From positions 41,640,747-41,704,746 of the forward strand of contig NC_068939.1 of the NCBI RefSeq assembly GCF_016801865.2: DNA of 64,000 nucleotides. Direction: 5' to 3'. Shown in pieces: positions 10,609-22,708 of this stretch. The stretch is from Culex pipiens pallens (taxonomy: Eukaryota > Arthropoda > Insecta > Diptera > Culicidae). Numbering within the stretch: position 1 is the stretch's first letter; each line of letters opens with the position of its first letter. A model generated the notes under the pieces. It saw only the letters and a program-made list of their open reading frames with translations, ran no database searches and was not told the DNA's origin. Both the position numbers and the translations under genes were made by a program.

Positions 10609-12760
10609 TATAGAGCAATTCCAGCTCAAATCAGGAATTTCTCAGATACTTTTGTACCCGACTCTCTCCGATTTCAATGAAACTTTGTAGACATGTTACC
10701 CTTGGCCTTTATAAGCCATTTTTGTGTATATGGAGCCAATTGTACTCGAAAATAACATTTGAGAAGGGCGTGAGGTATTTAAAAAAAAATTGTAATTTAA
10801 AAATCACGGTGCACTTTATGAAGAGTTGGGTGGTGACGCGCGGTCAATTATGTGGTATTGTGTGTTAAAAGAAAAGAATTTTATTTCGTGTTTCATCCTG
10901 ATTGGCTTGCTCAAGTCCTTCCTACATCATCGTTGATCGGGAGGCACGATGTCGTGTGAATTGCTGCATTAAAATAAGTTTAAGTATTACTGTAAATGAC
11001 TGTAAAAAAGTCCTTTCTATATCATCAATGTCGTCTGGGTAATCGTGATGAAAAATTACATTTTTTCAGTATTTAAATACCTGTGCGCGAGTGTTTTGGT
11101 GTGCTAATTAGAAAGACCTTCCCATAGCATCGTTGCTCGGAAGGCTCGCCGACGGGTCTGTTATGAAAGTCCTCCCCATAGCATCGTAGCTCGGGAGGCA
11201 TCGAAAACCCAATACCTTATCCTACTTACTCAAAAAAAAAAAATTAATCACTCGATGCTTGAAGGAGATGCTGTGGATTCAACGGTCTCAAGCGGTATCA
11301 ACAAGTATATAGCGAAAAACTATGTGCATTCCTCCCTTTTGTTGAACTGCAGGCTTCTTGGGAGGGCGCCGGTATTGACTAATAAAGTCGGGGTCTTCAG
11401 GGGTTAAACAGTGAACGGATGGTTGGCTCCCACTGATCATTTTTGATTCATTGTTTAACTTCAGCTGATCTGTCAATAACGGAGTAGCAGCTCATTGGCA
11501 GTCAACCATGCTCATGCTCATGCTCAAAATCACGGTGCACTTTATGAAAATTTCACTTAAGTACTTTTCATTTTTCCTGTTTTTAAACTTTTGCATTGCA
11601 ATATCTCAGCAACTAAGGGTCGTATCAACAAAATTCAAAAAGGCAAAATATTGAGAATTTTCTCAGCTTTTCAAAAATATTTGTTTCAAAAGTTGGCAAA
11701 CATGTGCACTAATTTTAAAAAAATGAAAAACTTCGACTATTTTCAAAAAAGTCACCTAAAAATGGATTTAACTTGAAAACGGTGCACTTTATCAAAATTT
11801 CACTAGAGTACTTTTTGATTGCAAATTTGATTTTACATCGAAAAATGAAGTTGAAAAATTTTTGCGACCAATTTTTCGATTTTTTGAAAAAAATCAGTAT
11901 TGATTCAAAAATTCATAACTCGCTCAAAAATTTTTTGCACAACCTGGAAATTTCTAAAAAGTTGGCATTTGATGTCCTCTAAAAAATATAAAAAAAAAAA
12001 ATAAAAATTGTGTTTTTTTGCAAATCAAGTTTTAGTGACAAAAAGTTAAATAAAAATCACCAAAAATTTTTTTTATCGTGTATCATTTTTTTTCAGTGTA
12101 GTCCATATCCATACCTACAACTTTGCCGAAGACACCAAATCGATCAAAAAATTCCTTCAAAAGATACAGATTTTTGAATTTTCATACATCATTTTTGTAT
12201 GGCCAGCTGCCAAATTTGTATGGAAAATTATATGGACAAAACAAATGATGCAAAATGGCTTCTTTGGGCATACCGAAGGCACCAAAAAAGTTTCAGTCGG
12301 ATTAAAAAATACAATAAAATCGAATGACCGAAATCTGAGAGAACTGCTCTAAATTATTCATACTGTATATGAAGATCGACGACAAATATACTTAAAAAAA
12401 AAACAAAATGAGTTAAGAAATCGAGATGCAAAATTATATTTTTTTTATAAACTTCAATATTAAAAAAATAAAAATAAAAATAACGAATTGAAAATCGAAT
12501 CCAATCTATATTTTCCAAAAAAAATGTGTGTGATTTCAAACCTTTTACATTTTTTTATATAAAATCTGGAGCAACATTTGAAAAGGGCACATAAGCATTT
12601 TTATAGCAGGAACTAATTTGCAAATTCCGAGACAACAGGTAACTGTATAGCTGGGGAGGTCAGCTTTGGTTTAACATCTTGAAATTTGTGAAAAAGTTAA
12701 AGCTAGCCTTAGAATTAGCAAAATAGTTCAATCTGCCAAAATGCTTATCCGCCCTTTTCT
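10609..12760. repeat. dispersed repeat, related to 28985-29150 and 62450-63150
   Basis: The start (ATTCCAGCTCAAATCAGGA … GAGAAGGGCGT) is repeated at about 28990-29140 in the same orientation. The block 12117-12330 (TGCAAAATGGCTTCTTTGGG) is an inverted match to 62470-62640. No transposase or reverse transcriptase frame is visible. It is interrupted by the retroposon at 10823-11525. The class is not recognised. Confidence 0.6.
10823..11525 (+). mobile_element. retroposon insertion with 23-bp target duplication
   Basis: A 23-bp sequence beginning AAAATCACGGTGCACTT occurs at 10800-10822 and again, identically, at 11526-11548. The 703 bp between end in tandem CATGCT units. Inside are three hairpin-forming repeats (near 10915, 11108 and 11168) of the type CCTTCCCATAGCATCGT…CGGAAGG. 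A long duplication with a short tandem tail is the mark of LINE-driven insertion. No reverse transcriptase frame is present, so it is a SINE or a truncated LINE. Confidence 0.65.
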
Positions 12761-14949
12761 CGTGTTGCTCCATAAATATTTAATTTTTGGTTGAAAAATG
12801 ACATCGTTTCCATAAATTTTTTGATTGCCAAACAACGCCATGTAAAAAAAATATTTTTTTTATTGTTGTGATGAGAAAATTAAACATTACATGATTCAAA
12901 ATAAAAATAAATCAGACCTACTGAAAAATTTTAAAGTTATCTCAACATTTCCTTAAAAAAAATCAAGATTCACATATGAATCTTATTTGGAATACTAGTT
13001 GACAAATCTGATGTCTTTTCAACATTAACCAAATATTATTTTCTTTAGAGAAACAAGATCAGGGCCAAAAGGTTGGTCACCCCTGGCTTAGATACTGTAC
13101 GTACTATTTGAATTATTTATTGATACGGATAAAAAGCTGTGTGCTGAATGATGGTTCGTAAAACGGCCTCAATTTTGAACTGTCAAAGTGGAACCAATTT
13201 ACTGTTCGACAAAAGTAGAGAGCATTGTTATCGATCATTAAATTTTGTTTTTTTAAGGATGAAAAATGTGTGATTTTTGAGAAATTCGTTGAACCAGTAA
13301 GAGCTGCAGGATTCCAAAATCAGCCAGGAAATTTATACACGACATCACAGAATAACACTCTCGCCGCTGTTATTCGTCACCCGTAAGATAGAAAAATCTC
13401 TTCAAACCGATCGAAACTTGAAAACATACACAATTTTTGGCAAAAAATGACAAAACTAGACAATATAAAACACATGCTACTGATTATAAAACAGCTCATT
13501 TGCCAGTAAGAAATAAGTCATGCTTGAGCTTGAACAGCCTCCTACTTTGTATATGTAAACATAGTGGGATCATTCGAAAATCACGTTACGTATTATCTCT
13601 ATTCATCACCCAGATAAAAAGCAAAATTTCCTACCAAACGGGGAGGACACAAGTACAAAATAGATGAATCTACAGAGGTTACAGATATTTTTTCAAAACA
13701 AATATTTGAAAATCAAAATTATTTTATCCATAAAATACGGTTTGTAATTAATCCTTAGTTTCCAACTTGAAAAAATGCTGACATAATAATCAAATTATTA
13801 AAAAAAAACTAGCACGAAACAACTTTAAGTTCCCCTAGATGATCCCAATATTCAGCTGAAGATGGCTTACAGTAACTACCACATCGAATTGAGCTGTGCG
13901 TGGTCAAGATTCATCTCGGGCGGGTTAATGATGGCTGCTGGCCATGGTCAGTCGTTGGTGTAGGACCATTTATCGGTCCCCGAGAAGCGGACCAAACGGG
14001 ACACGCAACAGTCCATCAGACTATTTATGGAAGGTTGCTGCTGCTACTTGATGGTTTCTTTTCCCATAAGGCACGAACAGAAACATCTCGTCGAACTAAA
14101 CGACCAGATGGCTGCTGACACTGATCTTGTGAATAAGAACGATTATACGAAAATTTCCAGGTGATTGAAGATGATGGGGAAAATGTGAGAATGAGGTGAT
14201 CTAAAAACCTCATGTTTCAAATTCTCTGTCTGCTTGAAAAGCTTTTCAAAAGTCTCTAACCAGCAAACCACCATCAACCAGTCAACTAAAAATTGAAGCA
14301 CTACACGACGTGTTCGCTCAATTAATAAACAAAAATTTCAACGCGTGTGCGAGTCCAACCACCGACCATGTTTAATTGCTGGTTCACCGCAGAAACCACA
14401 AATTACACCGGATCATGGACGGCAAAACCAGTTTCGAGCGCTGCTCTGGGTCTCCGGCGCAAGGTCCACCAACGCCACATCTCTCCGGCGAGCCCGCAGA
14501 ATTATGCTCCATGTTATTACAAATTCGGAGAAAAAAGGCTACATCGGCCGGGGGCTGGTTGAGCATCAGACTCAAATAGGAGAGGCTGGGGCGATGTTCC
14601 AAAGCCCATGCCAAATCACTACAGTTTACCCAATCTCCCCTCAAAAAAAATTAAGCAGTCTGGGGTCACGCTACATTATGCCAACCTCCTCTATAGTATG
14701 CAAAACTGTTCAGCGCCATCATCGGCAGTGTCAATTATTATTACATACACATGGTTCAGCTACCGACCTTCGACTTCCATTAGGTGAGGGGGTCTCCGAA
14801 ATTAAATTAAGAGCCCTACGGAACATAACGATGATCCAATTTGGAGGTTTGTTTTGCTTGGTCGAGGAGAGGAAAAGCTTTTATGCCATATTTTCCATTT
14901 AATGAGAGGAAAAAGCTTCAAGATTTAAGCTTTATTACATAAGCCGTCA
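12761..14949. other. intergenic, no gene recognised
   Basis: AT-rich to about 13830. The stretch 13850-14850 is more balanced in base composition and holds a 185-codon frame at 14345-14902, overlapped by others in both directions and without known motifs. It is probably unique non-coding sequence. Confidence 0.45.
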
Positions 14950-16282
14950 TAGTGCGTCCATCCCGGGAATTCCCGGGACAAAAATCCCGGGATTTTTCCA
15001 AAACCGGGAATTCTCAAATCCCGGGATTTTTTATAATTTGTCCCGGGAATTCCCGAAATTGAAAAAAAAAATCAATTTTTGGACCGGAAATACATTTTTT
15101 GGTGGAAATACATTAATAGTTGAATACATAATAATCGATAAGAATTTAAAAGCATTAAAATTTGTATTCAGCATATATCAGCAATAATTTGGCATATTAG
15201 TGAAAATTGTTAAATTTGAGCTTACAGATTCACAAAATTCCTAGTGTTTTAAATATTTTTTATTTATCTCACTTTATTTTTTAAAGACTGGTTATTACAT
15301 TTATAAATATTAATAATTTTAAAAATTGGAAAATATATTTAACTATTCAGACTTAAGTCCTGGTTTTCCCAGTTGGCCAAAGCAGAATAAAAAAACAAAA
15401 AATATATTTTTAATTTGTTTTGAGAGGTTACATGCATGTAGAAAATGCACGAAAAAATCAACTTGAAAGATGATCACTCCTGAAAGTTTCATGAAGATAT
15501 TTCATTATTAAACTGAGTAAGACGATTTAAGCACAAAATTTTGCCATGCGCAAAGCAAACTGTCAAACTTTGTGAACATTTTTTTCTCAAGATAGGATGG
15601 ACCAAATTGGCTGAAATTAGGGAGAAGACTCACAAGGCCTCCCGTGTGCATGACGATGCCCGATTTATGAATTTTGCATATTTGAAAAATGCAAGAATCA
15701 AAAGCTCTCTAGCTTTTATATGAAAAACATAAAAATATTTTTATCTTATTTAAAAATAAACTTTTTTGAATATCGGCCTTCGTCAGGCACCGGAACCAGT
15801 TTAACGAGTGTTAACCAAAATTATGAGCCGATTTGGTCAAAGCAGTGTTGAGATATCGTGGCAACCATTTTTTTAAACTTCCAACTTCAAATTGTTATAT
15901 CTCGGCAATGGTACAACCAAAAGTTTTCAAATTTATGTTGTTGATAGATGAAAATATATATTTTAATGTCTTGAAAATAGATTTGAAAAAGTTCAAATGT
16001 GTTCTCATACAAACCTCTGACATTTATGTCGATTTACATTTATGTAACCCCTTAAGCTATTTAAAAGCTATCGTCTATGTTTAGATAGAAGTGTAGATTA
16101 TCACCAATTAATATAATTGAGCTAATTATATGATTTTAAGCTTGACAACATAACAAATATATGAAAAATATAGATTTTATGAATGTTTAAAAAAATCCCG
16201 GGATCCCGGGAATTCCCGGGATTTCAAAAATATTTTTCCCGTTTCCCGGGAAATTCAAAACCCGGGAAAATTGGACGCCCTA
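14950..16282. mobile_element. hAT-type non-autonomous element with CCCGGG-rich termini
   Basis: The ends are TAGTGCGTCC and its near complement GGACGCCCTA, flanked by the perfect 8-bp duplication AGCCGTCA (14942-14949, 16283-16290). Both termini are packed with CCCGGGAATTCCCGGGA-type palindromes, so each end can fold on itself. The 1333 bp hold no transposase frame. Confidence 0.75.
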
Positions 16283-18290
16283 AGCCGTCATAAGTCCTGT
16301 TTTTTTCTCCTTTAAAGGTAAATGGGAGGGAAATTGAGCGGAAAATGACGATCTAAAGTGCTTGGAATACTAAATAATTGATAAACAATATTTTTTTCCT
16401 TTGCGAGGGGACAACTGCACCACTACATAGTGCTGCATCAGGAATCTGGTGTGTAGGACGGAACAGCCGGCAGCTTGATTTCCTTGATGGCGCTCAATGT
16501 CTGATGGGACGGAGGTTGTCGGAGGCAAATGGTTGAGCAGAGAAAAATGTCAAGAATGTAAAAGTGTCTGAGAAAGACCTGGCTAGAGATGATCAAAAGG
16601 TTTTTTTTTTGTTTACTTATTTTATAAATGTTTTATAAATGTTGAAAAGTGTTAGTTTTCGAAACAACAGCTGAAAAGTTCAACTTTTCAGCACTCAAGC
16701 TGAAAAGTAGAACTTTTCAGCATTTATTTTGAAAAGTGTTGTTATTCGATTCTGTTATTTTTGGTACAGAAAAGTAGGCTATTTCGTCGTTCAAGAATGA
16801 CAGGAAAAGTAAGTAGTTTCACGACGGAATTGCAAAATAGTAGTTTATGCAACAAGTTGCAAAAAGAGGATTTTTTCAGCACGAGTCGTACATTTATCTA
16901 ACGAGGTTCACCGAGTTAGATAAATACGACGAGTGATGAAAAATCAAGTTTTGCAACGAGTTCCATACAACGTTTTTTGCAATTCTGAAAAACACCCTTT
17001 GGACAGAATTATAGGACAAATGTCCATGCATTGAGTCAATGAATCGTTCAAATCAAAAAAATGTTGAAAAGTATAACTTTTCCTAACAAGTGCTGAAAAG
17101 TTCAACTTTTCAGCATCCATTTCAGTGCTGAAAAGTAGAACTTTTCAGCATTTGTTTTGAAAAGGGTTACTATTCGATTCTGTTATTTTTGGTACAGAAA
17201 AGTAGGCTGTTTCGTCGTTCAAGAATGACAGGAAAAGTAAGTAGTTTCACGACGGAATTGCAAAAAAGTATTATTCAGTATCCTTTTGAGTGTTGAAAAG
17301 TTCATATTTTCAGCACTTTTATCAAAAAGTAATACTTTTCGATACTGTTTTGGAATTTGACACGTATCTTGACGGCATATACATACACTCAAGCGGTTAA
17401 AACGTAACACTGAAAGTATCGATTCTATGGTTTTTTACCGGAAATGTATGTAATGTTTTTTTATTTAAATATATTTAGAATTTTAAATATCTTTCATCGA
17501 CCTTTTTTTTGCAAATTTTGCGCCTAACTTACTTGATATGGCCAGTGGCCAGCCAACTGAGCCTTGCGAACCGTTTTGGTATATTTTAATAGTATCTATT
17601 GCTGCATGTGAAACAATTTTAATAAAAATCAATTGCAATAAAATATTTTAAAATAAAAAACATTCCAAAATAAAAACGTCCAAAATTTTCTGAGCAAAAA
17701 ATTAACTTTCATTCAATTAGAAATTTAGCCCATTTACAAAAAGACTGCTCTAAATTTTAAGATTTTGAGAAAGATGTTTGTTTGTTTTGCAAACATTTAG
17801 CTTGATTAATCCTGCAATTTTTCTCATTTTTTTGTAATTTTCAATGAATATTGAAACAAAATTTTCAAAACATTGTCTTTTCAAAAAACATAATTTCTCG
17901 ATTTTGAAATAAAAAGTTTACACATTTAATGATTGCTTGGATAAAGAGATTAAGACCAAATTCATTTGGAACCCCGATCATACAGGACTTCAAGTTCAAC
18001 GCGGGCTTCCAAATTACTGTGGGCTTAAGCTGTATTTAAAAAGTGTTACTGTAATATAAGATTGATTTTTTAATTTTTAGCTTTTTTTCTTTCTTTTAGT
18101 AGATAATTTTTGCTTTATCTTTATTTAGCAAAGCAGTCAGAGTTTAGAGGGTTACATACATGTAGATTATCACAAAAAAAAATCAAATTACAGACTTGAC
18201 TTAAAAGAGAGAAAAAAACTATTTAAGTTTGAATTTTTTCCATGCATAAAGCGAACTGTCAAACTTTGTAAGCGTTTTTTTCTAATTACA
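16283..18290. repeat. intergenic with direct repeats and a long hairpin
   Basis: A unit of about 175 bp starting with GAAAAGTTCAACTTTTCAGC and ending GACGGAATTGCAAAA occurs at about 16670-16846 and 17088-17270. Between them, 16855-16985 is a hairpin-forming palindrome (TTATCTAACGAG … GAGTTAGATAA, with GTTGCAA at both edges). The rest, especially 17420-18290, is AT-rich without recognisable content. Confidence 0.5.
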
Positions 18291-19839
18291 GAGTGGGCAA
18301 CTCTCTACGAAATCGACCGATTTCGACTATTTTTATTTTTTCTATTTTTTGATTTGTCTCAAACTTTGTGGGGTCCTTCCCAATGACCAAAGAAGCTTTT
18401 TTGTGTCATTGGTTCACCCATACAAGTCTCCATACAATTTTGGCTCATACAAAAATGGTACGTAAATATTCCAACAGCTGTAATTTTTGAGTTAATTTTC
18501 TGATCAATTTGGTGTCTTCGTCAAAGTTGTAGGAATTGTTGAGGACTATCGAGAAATTGAAAAGAGAGATGTGAGCCGGTAACATGGAGTTAAACTTTTG
18601 CAACTGTCATGGTAAACTTCACAGAAGCTTGACAGAAACTCAATTGAAAGTCGAAGCTAGATTGAGAAAAAAATAGGTACACGGAAATTTTTTTTACAGA
18701 TTTACAAAACTCAATTTCCCAAAATACGTATTTTTTTGATTTTCGAGACTTTTTGATATGTTTTAGGCTGGATTTTCATGGCTTGTGCAACGACATCGAG
18801 AGCACGAGCATCGAACCAACTCGATGCTCGTGGCTTGCGTTACTTCATTTAGCTTAGACACAACCCCAAAATCGACTTTCCGGAATAGAGCTTTATGACG
18901 TTTCGCGTACACACACTAGCGCACCATTTGATTTTGCTGTCCGGACAAAATTTAACCTCAATCTTTTTCGTGTACGTACACGCAATACATGCGCACGTAG
19001 ATTACTCTATAAGGAACACTTGCATGCAAGTTAACGAAGGATGGACAGATGACAGATTCAAACGTAAACAAAGCAGCATTGCGTGGCGATTGGAATTCCA
19101 GAACAACTTTTGAAATAAGCTGATGTTGTTCAATAAATCTTTTTCAAAAAGGCGCATGATTAGACTAGCGCATAATTTAATTAAATAAAACCTTTTGCCT
19201 CATGTTCGTTGCGAAAAATCATGCAAAAAAGATGAGAGATAATTGAGGTTTTGCAGCGCGACTGTGTTTCAAATGTAGGTGGCGCCAAAATGAGGTTACT
19301 TGCCAAAAATCGTATTTCTTTCTGCTGGATTGAAGAACAAAATTGCTTATTTCTCATGGTTCCCTGCATCAATCTTAATGAAACTGGTTGCAAAAGACGA
19401 GAACATTTTTTGGGCGCGCAGAAATATTTGACTTTTTCTAAAAAAAAACATGTTTTGGGACACTTAAAATTATTTTCCCCGTTTATATCAATGAAATAAA
19501 CAGTTTTATAATTGATAACAGATGTGTTTACGTATATTCAACAATTTTTATTGATTTTTGACAGACTTTCTTACCAAATAGTCCAAATTACTATCTTTTT
19601 CTAAATTTACAGTTTACTCATAGAAAAATCAAACAAATATTGGAAAGTTGTACACCAAATTGTTGGAAATATTTTTTCTCATCCGAATCCGGCATAAGTT
19701 TAATAAAAATGTTGATTATGAAGGAAAAAACACATTTAAAAAAAAATCATAGGTTTACGCTATTTGTTCATTGGTGGCGACATGTGTCTTTTAGCTTAGC
19801 TGCAAATTCTCTATAGAGTGGACTAAAAATTGGAAAAAT

Positions 19840-21665
19840 TTCAGGAATTTCAAAAAATTAAGTAATTTAACAAATTTTAGAAATTAAAAAAAAATAATTC
19901 AAGAAATATGAGAAATTAAAGAAATAATTTAGTGATTTAGAAAATTGAGGAAATTTAAGAAATTAAAAGAATTAAGAAATTTAAGGAATTAAAAGAATTA
20001 AAGAAATTTTAGAAATTTTTAAAAAATTAAGAAATTTTCGAAATTTTAGAAATTTTAGAAATTATAGAAATTATAGAAATTATAGAAATTATAGAAATTA
20101 TAGAAATTATAGAAATTATAGAAATTTTAGAAATTTTAGAAATTTTAGAAATTTTAGAAATTTTAGAAATTTTAGAAATTTTAGAAATTTTAGAAATTTT
20201 AGAAATTTTAGAAATTTTAGAAATTTTAGAAATTTTAGAAATTTTAGAAATTTTAGAAATTTTAGAAATTTTAGAAATTTTAGAAATTTTAGAAATTTTA
20301 AAAATTTTAGAAATTTTAGAAATTTTAGAAATTTTAGAAATTTTAGAAATTTTAGAAATTTTAGAAATTAGGTATAGAAATTTTAGAAATTTTAGAAATT
20401 TTAGAAATTAGGTATAGAAATTTTAGAAATTTGAGAAATTTTAGAAATTTCAGAAATTTTAGAAATTTTAGAAATTTTAGAAATTTTAGAAATTTTAGAA
20501 ATTTTAGAAATTTTAGAAATTTTAGAAATTTTAGAAATTTAAAAAATTTTAGAAATTTTAGAAATTTAAAAAATTTTAGAAAATTTTAAAAATTTTAGAA
20601 ATTTTAGAAATTATAGAAATTATAAAAAAATTTTAGAAATTTTAAAAAATTTAAAAATTTTAAAAATTTTAAAATTTTTAGAAATTTAAGAAATTTAAGA
20701 AATTTAAGAAATTTAAGAAATTTAAGAAATTTAAGAAATTTAAGAAATTTAAGAAATTTAAGAAATTTAAGAAATTTAAGAAATTTAAGAAATTTAAGAA
20801 ATTTAAGAAATTTAAGAAATTTAAGAAATTTAAGAAATTTAAGAAATTTAAGAAATTTAAGAAATTTAAGAAATTTAAGAAATTTAAGAAATTTAAGAAA
20901 TTTAAGAAATTTAAGAAATTTAAGAAATTTAAGAAATTTAAGAAATTTAAGAAATTTAAGAAATTTAAGAAATTTAAGAAATTTTAGAAATTTTAGAAAT
21001 TTTAAAAATTTTAGAAATTTTAGAAATTTTAGAAATTTTAGAAATTTTAGAAATTTTAAAAATTTTAGAAATTTTAGAAATTTTAGAAATTTTAGAAATT
21101 TTAGAAATTTTAGAAATTTTAGAAATTTTAGAAATTTTAGAAATTTTAGAAATTTTAGAAATTTTAAAAATTTTAGAAATTTTAGAAATTTTAGAAATTT
21201 TAGAAATTTTAGAAATTTCAGAAATTTTAGAAATTTTAGAAATTTTAGAAATTTTAGAAATTTTAGAAATTTTAGAAATTTTAGAAATTTTAGAAATTTT
21301 AGAAATTTTAGAAATTTTAGAAATTTTAGAAATTTTAGAAATTTTAGAAATTTTAGAAATTTTAGAAATTTAAAATTTTTTAACAAATTTTAAAAATTTA
21401 AGAAATTTAAGATATTTAGGTAATTATAAATATTAAGAAATTAAAGGAATTGAAGAAATTAAAGTTAGTAAAGACATATTATATATTTTTTATATTTTAG
21501 AAATTATAAAATTTTTAGAAAACTTTAAAATTTTAGAAAACTTTGAAATTTTAGAATACTTTGAAATTTTAGAATACTTTGAAATTTTAAAAAACTTTGT
21601 AAATTTATAAGTTTAAGAAAATTTTAATTTTTTTTTAGAAATTTTGGAATTTAAGAAATTTAAGC
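19840..21665. repeat. 9-bp satellite (AGAAATTTT/AAGAAATTT)n
   Basis: About 1.8 kb of 9-mer units. AGAAATTTT dominates at 20040-20640 and 20980-21370. The variant AAGAAATTT is nearly homogeneous at 20680-20980. Edges are degenerate. The 260-codon minus-strand frame at 20604-21386 is an artefact of the period being a multiple of three. Confidence 0.95.
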
Positions 21666-21689
21666 AAAATTTAGGCAAGCAATCCGTCC

Positions 21690-22255
21690 ACGGCACGGCA
21701 CGGTGCACGGCATCCTCCTGCAAAACAATGCCCAGAAATCCGGCCACCGGTGGACGGATTCCTCCTGCAAAACAATGCCCTGAAATTCGTCCACCGGTGG
21801 ACGGATTCCTCCTGCAAAACAATGCACCGAAATCCAACCACCGGTGGACAAGTTCCTCTTGTCAACTTGGCCAGGCGATCCGTCCACCGGTGAACGGATT
21901 CCTCCTGCAAAACAATGCCCTGAAATCCGTCCACCGGTGGACGGATTCCTCCTGCAAAACAATGCCCCGAAATCCAACCACCGGTGGACTAGTTCCTCTT
22001 GTCAACTTGGCCAGGCAATCCGTCCACCGGTGAACGGATTCCTCCTGCAAAACAATGCCCTGAAATCCGACCACCGGTGGACGGATTCCTCCTGCAAAAC
22101 AATGCCCCGAAATCCAACCACCGGTGGACTAGTTCCTCTTGTCAACTTGGCCAGGCAATCCGTCCACCGGTGGACGGATTCCTCCTGCAAAACAATGCTC
22201 CGAAATCCAACCACCGGTGGACGGATTCCTCCTGCAAAACAATGTCCACCATTTC
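21690..22255. repeat. 47-bp minisatellite centred on CCACCGGTGG
   Basis: Starts of the palindromic core CCACCGGTGG fall at 21744, 21791, 21838, 21884, 21931, 21978 and 22024, i.e. spacings of 47, 47, 46, 47, 47, 46. The two unit types (one with CTTGTCAACTTGGCCAGG) form a higher-order repeat of 140 bp. Because the units are not multiples of three, the same peptides reappear in different frames, so many frames stay open on both strands. Confidence 0.9.
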
Positions 22256-22708
22256 ACCATGCAAAATCAGCTGTTTTGATTGTTGACAAGGTCTGGTTTG
22301 ACAGATAGATTTGTTTCGTCAAGTTTCATTCCCATCCCGTACCAAGCGTTTCAAAGCGTTATTTAGGTTTGTGTCTAGGGTGCCGCTGAGGTAGCAAAAA
22401 GGCACTGAACGAGCATCGAGTTTCAATGCACGGACATTTTAGCAAAGCATGGTCGTGAGTATGCTTTCGATGTCAGTCGTCTAAAGATGCTCGTGCATCG
22501 AAAATGAAAAGTCGGAAAATCGCATTTTCGCAACTTTCCGGCGATGGGTATGTGTTTGTTTGTGCTTATACTACCATAAAATATCAATCCAAACCATTTT
22601 GCGATTTAACCTGATTGATAAAAATGAGTTTTCGGCAAAATATGACCACGAGCATCGAAAGCCGTTTTCGATGTCGGTCATCGAAAAATCCATGAAAATC
22701 CACCCTTA

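Larger units (their letters stand above)
18766..22705. mobile_element. PIF/Harbinger-like non-autonomous element carrying satellite DNA
   Basis: The termini match over 16 bp (GGCTGGATTTTCATGG against the complement of CCATGAAAATCCACCC) and are flanked by TTA (18763-18765, 22706-22708), the 3-bp duplication typical of Harbinger elements. Repeats containing CGATGCTCGTG follow inside both ends. A related repeat at 25783-25800 reads straight through the insertion point and serves as an empty site. The interior holds a 9-bp satellite and a minisatellite but no transposase. Confidence 0.65.

Noticed and set aside
14345..14902. 185-codon frame in apparently unique sequence
   Set aside because: Overlapped by four other frames on both strands, no motif, no splice-site or codon signal.
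20604..21386. 260-codon minus-strand frame of repeating FLK tripeptides
   Set aside because: Produced by the 9-bp satellite, whose period is a multiple of three; no unique sequence.
21690..22255. Repeat-spacer look resembling a CRISPR array
   Set aside because: The 'spacers' are themselves repeated, units are contiguous, and the genome is eukaryotic; it is a minisatellite.
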